Shown in pieces: positions 35,548-42,647 of a stretch of 42,647 bases of DNA. The position numbers and the translations under genes were made by a program. Location: the IMG/VR virus record IMGVR_UViG_3300034062_008255, positions 1 through 42,647 of that record. One strand, written 5' to 3'. Position 1 is the first letter of the stretch; each line of letters begins with the position of its first letter. This DNA is from a virus. The notes under the pieces were generated by a model that ran no database searches, was not told the origin of the DNA, and saw only the letters and a program-made list of their open reading frames with translations.

Positions 35548-35762
35548 AAATTGGACCAATTAACATTTGGTTTGACTGGGTGCCTTTATTTCATTTAAAA
35601 GCATATCCACGCTTTTCTTTTTTTAATGGCGGCAAATACTGGAAGTTTTCTATCTATTGGTTCAAATATTTGCTTGAGTTTTCTGGTCCAAAAAAAGATA
35701 ATACTGTCTACAAAAAAGTTACATCAGAAGAATTAGATAAGATCTTAAAAGAGTTAAAATGA
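35544..35762 (+). CDS. Small hypothetical protein
   Basis: 72 residues from the ATG that overlaps the previous TGA (ATGA); aromatic-rich (W-F-D-W-V-P-L-F-H-L-K, Y-W-K-F-S-I-Y-W-F-K-Y) with a charged helical end. Coupled on both sides by ATGA overlaps, so it belongs to the operon with the metallophosphoesterase. Confidence 0.6.
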   Translation: MKIGPINIWFDWVPLFHLKAYPRFSFFNGGKYWKFSIYWFKYLLEFSGPKKDNTVYKKVTSEELDKILKELK

Positions 35763-36616
35763 AAACTATAGTTATACCTGATATTCATCAGCGTGTTAAA
35801 TCAGTCAGACATATTCTTAATACTGAGACAGATTACGATGAAGTTGTCTTTCTCGGAGATTATTTCGATTCGTTTTATGAACCACCTAAAGTAGCCGGTT
35901 TTGAAGAGACATGTGAGTATCTGCGGCATCTTGTTTTAGATCACCCTAATAAGGATAAGTTCGTATTTTTAATAGGCAACCACGACATTTCATATATTCA
36001 CGAAAATAAGGACTACTCTTCTAATAGAATTTCCAAAACGGTAAAATATTATTGTTCAGGCTTTACAGCTTCAAAGGCTAAAAAGTTCCGTCATCAGTTC
36101 TTTGACCGCGGACTTAAAGACGAGTTCTTTACTGAACATTTTAAAATTGTTCATCGTACACAAGGGTTTACTTTGTCTCATGCTGGGGTATCTGATAAGC
36201 ATATACCTTACGGAATGACTCCAGAAGATCTTATTGAAAAGATTATCCCTGTTGTTTGGAAGAACTTTAGGGACTTTACTCGCCCTCACAACTATCTCCT
36301 TTCAGGAGCTGGTTACTGCAGAGGCGGTGACTGCAATACAGGTGGTATGTTATGGCTTGACTGGAACAACGAGTTTCAGGCTTCAGAAGCTATTGGTAAA
36401 CAGATCGTTGGGCACACAAGATGTCGTGAGCCTGAATGTCTGGGTATGAATCAACCCTATGAAAGTTGGAACCTTGATACAGAGAAAGATTATGGTATAA
36501 TTATAGATGGCAGGATGACTACAAAGCCTATACCTCAAGAGAATCCAAAGAAGTATAAGCTTTCTTCCCGGGTTACAGGTTTAACAAATAACGAAACATT
36601 AAGATATGACAGTTAA
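35759..36616 (+). CDS. Calcineurin-like metallophosphoesterase
   Basis: 285 residues. The metal-binding motifs appear in order: P-D-I-H-Q (D8, H10), G-D-Y-F-D, G-N-H-D, S-H-A-G and G-H-T-R. It is probably a phosphatase or phosphodiesterase acting on nucleotides, RNA ends or phosphoproteins, like the phage lambda phosphatase group. A Cys-containing insert (Y-C-R-G-G-D-C-N-T-G-G-M-L-W-L-D-W) precedes the last motif. Translationally coupled with its neighbours. Confidence 0.85.
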   Translation: MKTIVIPDIHQRVKSVRHILNTETDYDEVVFLGDYFDSFYEPPKVAGFEETCEYLRHLVLDHPNKDKFVFLIGNHDISYIHENKDYSSNRISKTVKYYCSGFTASKAKKFRHQFFDRGLKDEFFTEHFKIVHRTQGFTLSHAGVSDKHIPYGMTPEDLIEKIIPVVWKNFRDFTRPHNYLLSGAGYCRGGDCNTGGMLWLDWNNEFQASEAIGKQIVGHTRCREPECLGMNQPYESWNLDTEKDYGIIIDGRMTTKPIPQENPKKYKLSSRVTGLTNNETLRYDS

Positions 36617-36815
36617 GGAGCTTACAGAACACCTTTTACGGCTTGATCCAGATATTGAAATCGTTGTTAATGGATACGAAGACGGTTTTGATCCAGTTGC
36701 TAATTTGCATCAAAAATTTATAAGGCCAAATTCTAATCCTAAATGGTACTATGGTAAATATGAAGAAGGTACGGGTAATAAATCTAAGCTTGCACTTCTA
36801 ATCTCGCGTCACTAA
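36606..36815 (+). CDS. Small hypothetical protein
   Basis: 69 residues starting M-T-V-K-E-L-T-E-H-L-L-R-L-D-P-D, a type of short protein found in many phages and some bacteria, with unknown role. Overlaps the end of the phosphoesterase gene by 11 nt and is followed by the next gene after 1 nt. Confidence 0.6.
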   Translation: MTVKELTEHLLRLDPDIEIVVNGYEDGFDPVANLHQKFIRPNSNPKWYYGKYEEGTGNKSKLALLISRH

Positions 36816-36816
36816 T

Positions 36817-37050
36817 ATGGCTGGAATGACAAATAAAGAATACTACGAATTAGTAGATGAGTCACTAGTGCTCTTTGGAGGAGGTGCTCCTTGCTGTAAT
36901 ATAGATGCAAGATTATGGGGTGATTTTAAAGAATTATACAAAGAGTTTAATGATTCTGTTCCAAAAACAATTGATTGGTCTTTCGATCAAGTGCACGACT
37001 GGATAAAGGGATATGAAGAACAATTGAAAGAGAAAGAGAAAGAAAAATGA
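36817..37050 (+). CDS. Small acidic protein
   Basis: 77 residues, helical and charged, with C-C at residues 27-28 (G-G-A-P-C-C-N-I-D-A) and a K/E-rich end. No family. Its end overlaps the next start (ATGA). Confidence 0.55.
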   Translation: MAGMTNKEYYELVDESLVLFGGGAPCCNIDARLWGDFKELYKEFNDSVPKTIDWSFDQVHDWIKGYEEQLKEKEKEK

Positions 37051-37580
37051 AACAAGAACTAGAACATAAACTAATCGAAAAGTATCCTAAGCTTTTTAAA
37101 AACATAAACATGTCACCAAAAGAGACTCTTATCTGTTTTGGGTGTGAGTGCGGTGACGGGTGGTTTGATATTCTCGATAACCTTTGCGGGTTCATTACAA
37201 ACCTTCAGAAAAATCGCTCTTATTTCATAAAGAAAAATGATGGTGAGTATGTTAACTTCTATTGTCCGGATGTTGTTTTTGACCAAATCAAAGAGAAGTA
37301 CGGTACTCTCCGGGTGTATTGGCATTTTGGTGAGCTGAATTATGCAGAACTTGGATTCGAGCTTAAAGACACGGATGAGCTCTATAAAAACCTTAGCAGG
37401 TATTCCGATACAATTGAAAGTGCTATAGATTTTTGTGAATATCTTTCTTCTAAGACTTGTGAGGTCACAGGAAAGCCTGGTAAACTATATTCAAGAGGCT
37501 GGTGTGTGACTCTGTGTAAAGAAGAAGCAATTAAGCGTTTTGGTTTTGATCCTGATGAAGATGAAGAGAAGCAACCGTAA
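37047..37580 (+). CDS. Hypothetical Cys-containing phage protein
   Basis: 177 residues. C-F-G-C-E-C-G-D-G-W-F at ~42-52 and, near the end, C-E-V-T-G-K-P-G-K-L-Y-S-R-G-W-C-V-T-L-C look like a bipartite metal site. The pattern C-E-x-T-G-x-P-G is familiar from phage and bacterial proteins of unknown function. It is the last gene of the unit that starts at 35035. Confidence 0.6.
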   Translation: MKQELEHKLIEKYPKLFKNINMSPKETLICFGCECGDGWFDILDNLCGFITNLQKNRSYFIKKNDGEYVNFYCPDVVFDQIKEKYGTLRVYWHFGELNYAELGFELKDTDELYKNLSRYSDTIESAIDFCEYLSSKTCEVTGKPGKLYSRGWCVTLCKEEAIKRFGFDPDEDEEKQP

Positions 37581-37585
37581 TTTAT

Positions 37586-37593
37586 AGTAAATA
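37586..37593 (+). promoter_or_regulatory. T4-late-like box AGTAAATA
   Basis: AGTAAATA ends 7 nt before the ATG of the HNH gene. Confidence 0.5.
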
Positions 37594-37600
37594 TTTTTGT

Positions 37601-38194
37601 ATGTCGCATCTTACAAAAGATACAGTTTTAGTTTTAAATCGCGGTTGGCAGGCTATTCATATTAAAACACCTGCTGATGCATTATCAATGATGTATTCAG
37701 ATACCGCAACAGGATTAGATATTAGAGGTGAAGATCATATGGTTCCGCTTAAGTGGGCTGACTGGATTAAATTGCCAGTAAATGACAATGATCACTATAT
37801 TAAAACAGTAAGAGGTAATATTAAAATACCTAAAGTAATAGTATTATGTAATTTTGATAGGGTACCTAAAAAAAGACCAAGGTTCTCTAATAAAAATATC
37901 TGGTTACGTGATGGTGGAGTATGTCAATATACTGGTAAAAAACTGCAACCAGGTGAGGGTAATATAGATCATGTAATTCCTAAACAGCAAGGCGGTGAAA
38001 CTACATGGGCGAACTGTGTTTTAGCTCATAAAGATGTAAATTCAAAAAAAGCTGGTCGTACACCTGAGCAGGCAGGGTTAAAACTATTAAAAACACCTAA
38101 ACCACCAAAAGAAATGCCGGTTACATACTATATTCGGAATAAACATAGGATTAAAGAATGGGATCTTTTTCTCAAACCTTTTACTAATAATTGA
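37601..38194 (+). CDS. HNH endonuclease
   Basis: 197 residues. The C-terminal half holds the HNH fold: C-Q-Y-T-G-K-K-L, then N-I-D-H-V-I-P-K-Q-Q-G-G (catalytic His), W-A-N-C-V-L-A-H (Asn, His) and D-V-N-S-K-K-A-G. The N-terminal ~90 residues (V-L-N-R-G-W-Q-A-I-H) match stand-alone bacterial and phage HNH proteins rather than homing enzymes. It cuts DNA; the target could be host DNA or packaging intermediates. Confidence 0.85.
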   Translation: MSHLTKDTVLVLNRGWQAIHIKTPADALSMMYSDTATGLDIRGEDHMVPLKWADWIKLPVNDNDHYIKTVRGNIKIPKVIVLCNFDRVPKKRPRFSNKNIWLRDGGVCQYTGKKLQPGEGNIDHVIPKQQGGETTWANCVLAHKDVNSKKAGRTPEQAGLKLLKTPKPPKEMPVTYYIRNKHRIKEWDLFLKPFTNN

Positions 38195-38233
38195 GAAACA
38201 GTAAAAAATGTATAAGTAATAGTAGAAACTACT

Positions 38234-39163
38234 ATGGAATTATACGCTTTGCCGCCAAATGCAGTAGCGGGCACTATATACTTATCACCTTTCCTTGATA
38301 CTACCAAGGACATAGTTATATCGTTTGAATATGCATGCTACGGATCAGAAGTATCGGGCAGTGAGGGGTTTTGTGTGTTTTTCTATGATACTTTTGCTAA
38401 ATGTTTATCAGGTGGTGGACCGGGACCTGGTCTGTGTTATTCTTCGACAATAGGTATATCAGCAAGTGTTAATAATTCACAACAAGATACCTTTTTCGGT
38501 GTTAATGGTGGTCAGTTAGGTGTTGGGTTTGATATAACAGGTAATTATGGTACATCAGCTTTTGGTCCTGATGGTTCAACTATAGGCACACCTAATAGTA
38601 TTTCTGTTCGCGGCTCACAAAATAGATTGTATTCAAAATATTATACGTCGAATGATTTATCTTTATCGGCATATAGTAAACCACTTTCTCTATATCAACA
38701 AGTACAAACATATGATGAAGTCAAATTCTATAAAATGAGAATTAGACTAACAGATTTTTGTAAAACGCTTATTATAGATTGTCAGCACCCTGAAGATACA
38801 AGTTATACCAGCTATGTTAATACTTCATTACCAGAAGATTGGCCAGTGAGTGTTTGTTGTTGTTTATCTTTCGCTACCGGTTTAATAGATACATGTTTTT
38901 CTATTAAAAACTTTAATGTTAACGGTATATTTACATCACTCTCCGGTATACCATCTACTACGTTGTGGACTTATTATGGAGCGACCTATCTTGGTCAGGT
39001 GCCAAACCCAGCAACACTATCACTTTACGATTCTATCAGCATAGAAAATGCACCTCCTTATAATTATCTACCACCTCTTATTTTAATAACACCTGATGGA
39101 ACAGCTCCTTTACAGAGCGGAGATGATTATATAACGATTAATTATGGTACTTCTAGCTTTTAA
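38234..39163 (+). CDS. Lectin-like (ConA-fold) virion protein
   Basis: 309 residues. I-S-F-E-Y-A-C-Y-G-S, then G-F-C-V-F-F-Y-D, and G-Q-L-G-V-G-F-D-I-T-G-N-Y-G match the legume-lectin-type beta-sandwich found in phage fibres and large DNA viruses. It probably binds a host glycan. Several Cys pairs (C-C-C-L, C-Y, C-L) may stabilise it outside the cell. It opens the second rightward structural block. A TATAAGTA sequence 16 nt upstream of the ATG may be its promoter. Confidence 0.7.
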   Translation: MELYALPPNAVAGTIYLSPFLDTTKDIVISFEYACYGSEVSGSEGFCVFFYDTFAKCLSGGGPGPGLCYSSTIGISASVNNSQQDTFFGVNGGQLGVGFDITGNYGTSAFGPDGSTIGTPNSISVRGSQNRLYSKYYTSNDLSLSAYSKPLSLYQQVQTYDEVKFYKMRIRLTDFCKTLIIDCQHPEDTSYTSYVNTSLPEDWPVSVCCCLSFATGLIDTCFSIKNFNVNGIFTSLSGIPSTTLWTYYGATYLGQVPNPATLSLYDSISIENAPPYNYLPPLILITPDGTAPLQSGDDYITINYGTSSF

Positions 39164-39188
39164 AAATGGTAGAAAACTTTAAAATATA

Positions 39189-39196
39189 ATTAAATA
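39189..39196 (+). promoter_or_regulatory. T4-late-like box ATTAAATA
   Basis: ATTAAATA ends 5 nt before the ATG of 39202-40668. Confidence 0.55.
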
Positions 39197-39201
39197 CTAA
39201 T

Positions 39202-40668
39202 ATGCCTAATATTGCAGCAACATTATCTTTAAACGTACCAGCAATTACAGCTCTCTGCAAGGGAGAGCCAGGGAATACAGTGCGCAATGGTGTTGGTACG
39301 CCATCTGCTTCATTAGGTGTTAATGGTGATTTTTATATTGATACTTCAATCTATGCTATTTACGGTCCTAAATCAGGGGGTGTCTGGGGTCCAGGGTTTA
39401 TTCTAACAAATAGCACAGCGGCGCCTCTTTGGACAAGCACATATACAACAATGACAGCTAATAGTGCATCGTGGTCAAGTGTATATAGTTTTGTTAATAG
39501 TAACAGTAGTAGATACCAAACAACAGTTAGTACATTGTCTTCTTTAAGTTCTAGGTGGCAGTCAAATTATACAACTACAAATAATTTCAGTGCTGGTTGG
39601 TGGACAACATGGAACACTGTTTCTTCATTAAGCTCCACATGGGGAGGTGCAACTGCAGGGGTGACCCAAATAGTAGCAGGTACAAACGTAACAATATCAC
39701 CACCTGGAGGAACAGGAGTTGTAACTATAAACGCTGCCGGTGGAGGTGGAGGTGGTGGTAGTGGTGCCGACACTGCTGTCCGTGATTTAACCGCGAGATT
39801 TCAATCTACAACATCAACAGTATCCTCTACAAGCGGCAACTGGAATACATCATATAATCAAGTACTTTCCTTAAGCTCTCAATGGAATTGGGGTTATCAA
39901 AATTCACTGACCGGTACCGATAATTGGAACTCAGCTTATAATAATGTATTTACTATTTTACCGGAAATTCCGAACTGGAACTCAACACACGATACACTTT
40001 ATGCAGTAAGCGGTGGGTTTGTCTCAACAACATCAACGGTCAACGCGGGTAGCGCTGATTGGTGGAATACAGCACAAACTGTACTAGACCCCACAACAGG
40101 TCTTTCTTTCTCTGCATCGGTTTATTACAATAGCACATACGTACAGTATTTGAGTGATACACAAGTAGTACAAGATCCAGCTTTAGGTGGTCCGGGGACA
40201 ATTTCTAGACAGGCGTTGTATGATGCAATTGCGGTTCTTTTTACAAGCAATTACCCGTTTTGGAACGCCACTACCCAGGCTTTAATTTTCGAGCCTGTAG
40301 GTAAGCCTATTGTAGAATTAGGTGTAGATGTGTTATCAGCTGACTCAGTAAACACATATATACTACCTGTAACAGCTCACAGAAGAACAATAGTAGGCAA
40401 TAGTAGTGTCCGGTCTGTGATACGTATACCTGCTAATGATGCATCAGGTCTCCCATATGGTATAGGTACAGAGGCAACAGTTCTACAATTGGGTACAGGT
40501 ATTATTGAAATCTCAGCTACCGGTGGACAAACGATCAATAGTAACCCAAGAACAAATAGATATACGCGCGGTGGTGTTACTCTCTGGTCAACATCCGGTC
40601 CCTATACAATGTATAGAGTGATTAAATTTAACAGTACTAACTGGGTTGTGATGAGTAGTGAGATATAA
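39202..40668 (+). CDS. Tail-fibre protein with W-repeats and poly-Gly linker
   Basis: 488 residues. It begins with a small attachment region and the module G-D-F-Y-I-D-T-S-I-Y-A-I-Y-G-P-K-S-G-G. Then come repeats of T-V-S-x-L-S-x-x-W and Y-x-T-x-x-x-x-S-A-x-W (residues ~85-290), shared with 2430-3116 and probably forming a coiled, trimeric shaft. A G-G-G-G-G-G-G-S linker interrupts them at ~183-190. The C-terminal part (I-V-E-L-G-V-D-V-L-S) is a beta-rich tip domain. Confidence 0.75.
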   Translation: MPNIAATLSLNVPAITALCKGEPGNTVRNGVGTPSASLGVNGDFYIDTSIYAIYGPKSGGVWGPGFILTNSTAAPLWTSTYTTMTANSASWSSVYSFVNSNSSRYQTTVSTLSSLSSRWQSNYTTTNNFSAGWWTTWNTVSSLSSTWGGATAGVTQIVAGTNVTISPPGGTGVVTINAAGGGGGGGSGADTAVRDLTARFQSTTSTVSSTSGNWNTSYNQVLSLSSQWNWGYQNSLTGTDNWNSAYNNVFTILPEIPNWNSTHDTLYAVSGGFVSTTSTVNAGSADWWNTAQTVLDPTTGLSFSASVYYNSTYVQYLSDTQVVQDPALGGPGTISRQALYDAIAVLFTSNYPFWNATTQALIFEPVGKPIVELGVDVLSADSVNTYILPVTAHRRTIVGNSSVRSVIRIPANDASGLPYGIGTEATVLQLGTGIIEISATGGQTINSNPRTNRYTRGGVTLWSTSGPYTMYRVIKFNSTNWVVMSSEI

Positions 40669-40693
40669 TAGGCTGCTAAATTTAATAAAATTG

Positions 40694-40701
40694 AGTAAAT
40701 A
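40694..40701 (+). promoter_or_regulatory. T4-late-like box AGTAAATA
   Basis: AGTAAATA ends 5 nt before the GTG start of 40707-41927. Confidence 0.5.
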
Positions 40702-40706
40702 ATAAT

Positions 40707-41927
40707 GTGAAAAGTTATGTTATAACCTTATCTAGCAGTCAAGAGCTGGGTAATCCACAACTTTTAAATCACTATTTATTTGTAGATCCTGTATATAGGC
40801 TAAATTTTGTATATGGATTGACGGCAGATGGTGGAGCAATTTACCCAAACACATTCGTTGAAACTGTTAGCGGTGGTCAGTTTTTCCCGTGGGGGTATAT
40901 ATTTCAAACAACTTATGAGTTTATTACTGCTGCACCTTTTAAAGGACCTTATAATATAACATTTTCACCATCCGGTATTGACACATCGAGTTATGCTGCG
41001 TTAAAAATAGCTTACGACTTTGGCGATGGTGAATCTATAGTTATTGAAAGAGATATTGTACCAAATCTTGTAGGTGCAGCATTATTGAACAGTGGAGACC
41101 CCACATCAGTCAATATATCACATGAGTATTGGCCAAAATCAAACGAAGTAACAACATATATACCTACTATAACAGTATTAAACGGTAATATGTCTGCAAA
41201 TATTTTTAGATATAAACTTGACTTTTACCCTTCAACCATTTATGATTTTGAAGATATAAGACTTTTAAATATTGCGCAACATGCAGAAAACTTAGATGAA
41301 ACATTGGGTGTGTTTGAAATAGATAAACCAGAAAACTATACTACAAACGCGCGATTTTTTAGCGCAGCAGATAGAGTATATAATAACGTACTTCCTGATG
41401 TAAATTTTGATATTGTATATTCAGACTCTGTAATTATTAGCGGTGTTTACCAAGGGAGATCTAATTTAATATTAAATTTAGATGCAAGTGATCCGCTTGT
41501 TGTATTTAAAGATTTAAATAATTTAGTTTCGTACTGGAAAGATAAATCTGTGTATGGTAATGATTTTGCACAAGGTGTTTTTATATCACGGCCTCTGTTT
41601 CTTTATGAAACACAAAGCCAGTCTCAGCGCAAATGTATTCTTTTTAATGGGTTAACAACTAACAAGTTTTTGACATGTATTAATTCAACAGGGTTTGCAA
41701 CTATCACCAGCGATTACACGTTGTTTTTAATAATGAAGGGCAATATACCTGACGGTACAATATTTTATAGCTCTTCCTCCTTACCGCCGGAGTTACTCTT
41801 AAATAATGAAGTGTCTCATATTCTTTTATATGATAGAGCGTTGACACCACCAGAAAAATATGAAATTTTCGAAAAACTGAGCATAAAATGGGGCGTTAAC
41901 TTTGAGATACCCGTAGACAATGATTAG
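40707..41927 (+). CDS. Virion protein with PKD-like and LamG-like parts
   Basis: 406 residues, GTG start. Residues ~90-165 contain A-Y-D-F-G-D-G-E and later S-H-E-Y-W-P, a PKD-like pattern. From residue ~250 the segment L-N-L-D-A-S-D-P, V-S-Y-W-K-D-K-S-V-Y-G-N-D-F and the final L-S-I-K-W-G-V-N-F form a LamG/ConA-like jelly roll of the same kind as at the left edge of the window. A glycan-binding fibre or baseplate role is inferred. Followed after 23 nt by the gene running off the right edge. Confidence 0.7.
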   Translation: MKSYVITLSSSQELGNPQLLNHYLFVDPVYRLNFVYGLTADGGAIYPNTFVETVSGGQFFPWGYIFQTTYEFITAAPFKGPYNITFSPSGIDTSSYAALKIAYDFGDGESIVIERDIVPNLVGAALLNSGDPTSVNISHEYWPKSNEVTTYIPTITVLNGNMSANIFRYKLDFYPSTIYDFEDIRLLNIAQHAENLDETLGVFEIDKPENYTTNARFFSAADRVYNNVLPDVNFDIVYSDSVIISGVYQGRSNLILNLDASDPLVVFKDLNNLVSYWKDKSVYGNDFAQGVFISRPLFLYETQSQSQRKCILFNGLTTNKFLTCINSTGFATITSDYTLFLIMKGNIPDGTIFYSSSSLPPELLLNNEVSHILLYDRALTPPEKYEIFEKLSIKWGVNFEIPVDND

Positions 41928-41950
41928 CTCTCTAAATAATTTGATAAAAC

Positions 41951-42647
41951 ATGAGTTCTGTTAATACATTTATATTGAAATACATAACCCCTGGTGGTCT
42001 TAGTGTTACTCAAGGACTCTCTACAGTAGAAATACCAAAAATACTACCAAATTTAAATACTGTAAATGTTTATTCGGTTTCTGTTAATAAACAAAAAAGA
42101 CTCACAGTTACTGCAGACAATGTTCAAGTTAAAATAAACAATTTTAATGCGCCTTTTTTATTTCAAAATCAAGTAGTAGCTGTGGGTAGTCCTATTGTCA
42201 CCACACCTACCCCTACACCTACCCCTACACCAACCCCACCACCGTGCAGTTCAGATTTAATTGACTTTAATATTACAACAACATCAGGCAATATTACTGT
42301 CAATTGGGGTGATGGTACCCAGCAAACAGCGTTTTCTAATGTACCTGTATCACATGATTTTTTCTGTCCTCACACTTCAGCTTCTATAGGTTTTTGGACT
42401 AATATTGATCCCTGCGCTTTTTGTACCCCAACGCCGACACCTACTCCAACACCGACACCTACTCCAACACCTACACCGACTCCTACTCCAACTCCAACAC
42501 CAACACCTACACCGACGCCTACTCCAACGCCGACACCGACACCAACACCGACGCCTACTCCAACGCCGACACCTACTCCAACACCTACTCCAACACCTAC
42601 ACCTACTCCAACACCTACTCCAACACCTACACCAACACCTACACCTA
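41951..42647 (+). CDS. Adhesin-like protein with PKD-like domain and Thr-Pro linker (3' end outside window)
   Basis: At least 232 residues, open at the right edge. Residues 1-80 are beta-rich, 84-98 a short Thr-Pro run, ~100-157 a PKD-like domain with V-N-W-G-D-G-T (paralogous to 29941-30171), and from residue 159 on an uninterrupted run of Thr-Pro pairs. Such runs form stiff extended stalks that hold a binding domain away from the virion. Only the ATG at 41951 fits; TCTAAATA stands 12 nt upstream. Confidence 0.75.
   Translation, partial: MSSVNTFILKYITPGGLSVTQGLSTVEIPKILPNLNTVNVYSVSVNKQKRLTVTADNVQVKINNFNAPFLFQNQVVAVGSPIVTTPTPTPTPTPTPPPCSSDLIDFNITTTSGNITVNWGDGTQQTAFSNVPVSHDFFCPHTSASIGFWTNIDPCAFCTPTPTPTPTPTPTPTPTPTPTPTPTPTPTPTPTPTPTPTPTPTPTPTPTPTPTPTPTPTPTPTPTPTPTPTPTP
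42425..42647 (+). repeat. Thr-Pro coding repeat
   Basis: At least 37 consecutive Thr-Pro codon pairs using mixed synonymous codons (ACA/ACG/ACT/ACC with CCT/CCA/CCG), with 12- and 18-nt sub-repeats. Length is unknown because it reaches the window edge; such repeats are also prone to assembly collapse. Confidence 0.9.

Noticed and set aside
1-42647. CRISPR array, insertion sequence or transposase
   Set aside because: No regularly spaced 25-40 nt repeats with unique spacers and no DDE or serine transposase motifs were seen; the repeats present are protein-coding.

Overview
The window looks like part of a large tailed double-stranded DNA phage, probably a myovirus related to the T4 superfamily and probably from an aquatic habitat (inference). 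It has several tail-fibre and adhesin genes, a phage-type 5'-3' exonuclease, a DnaQ-like exonuclease, a RadA-like ATPase, a B12-dependent ribonucleotide reductase, Hsp20, twenty tRNA genes, many tiny tightly packed genes and no bacterial housekeeping genes. Two further T4-like signs are a TATAAATA-like box just upstream of many start codons and an N-terminal motif like the T4 capsid-targeting sequence on several proteins. The host cannot be named from the sequence.

Layout. 1-1.0 kb: end of a tail-fibre/LamG gene of higher GC plus a frame-broken remnant. 1.07-5.6 kb: a capsid-targeted flavodoxin-like reductase, then leftward genes for a fibre-like protein, a PhyH-type dioxygenase, a methyltransferase-like protein and a papain-like protein. 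5.6-8.9 kb: terminator, small membrane protein, Hsp20 and divergent nrdJ. 9-14.3 kb: HAD hydrolase, SemiSWEET-like transporter, glycosyltransferase, GNAT, two more capsid-targeted proteins (one a PD-(D/E)XK-like nuclease) and the DnaQ-like exonuclease. 9.56-18.28 kb: twenty tRNA genes, all leftward, fifteen of them between 15.06 and 18.28 kb, with two unassigned structured RNA regions (17.38-17.72 and about 18.34-18.49 kb). 18.6-25.9 kb: leftward operon-like run with small membrane proteins, an HExxH protein, a sugar reductase/epimerase, the RadA-like protein and a large coiled-coil membrane protein. 26-34.4 kb and 38.2 kb to the right edge: two rightward blocks of tail-fibre/adhesin genes (YadA-like head repeats, leucine-rich repeats, lectin-like, PKD-like and Thr-Pro linker segments). 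34.4-38.2 kb: small accessory genes with Nudix, metallophosphoesterase and HNH enzymes.

How it fits together. The fibre blocks probably decide host binding. The sugar-nucleotide enzymes and glycosyltransferase may decorate the virion or host surface. The RNR, exonucleases and RadA-like protein serve DNA synthesis and recombination, and the tRNAs support late translation. The most unusual signal is that five of the twenty tRNAs (Phe, Asp, Gly-UCC, Thr-GGU, Ile) have a rewired elbow: T-loop A-G-C-R-U or G-G-C-R-G replaces U-U-C-R-A, and the D-loop carries A-G instead of G-G at positions 18-19. The other fifteen are canonical at both places. Next to the last of these tRNAs lies a GC-rich, orf-free stretch of about 340 nt with at least seven complementary helices, a candidate new phage RNA.
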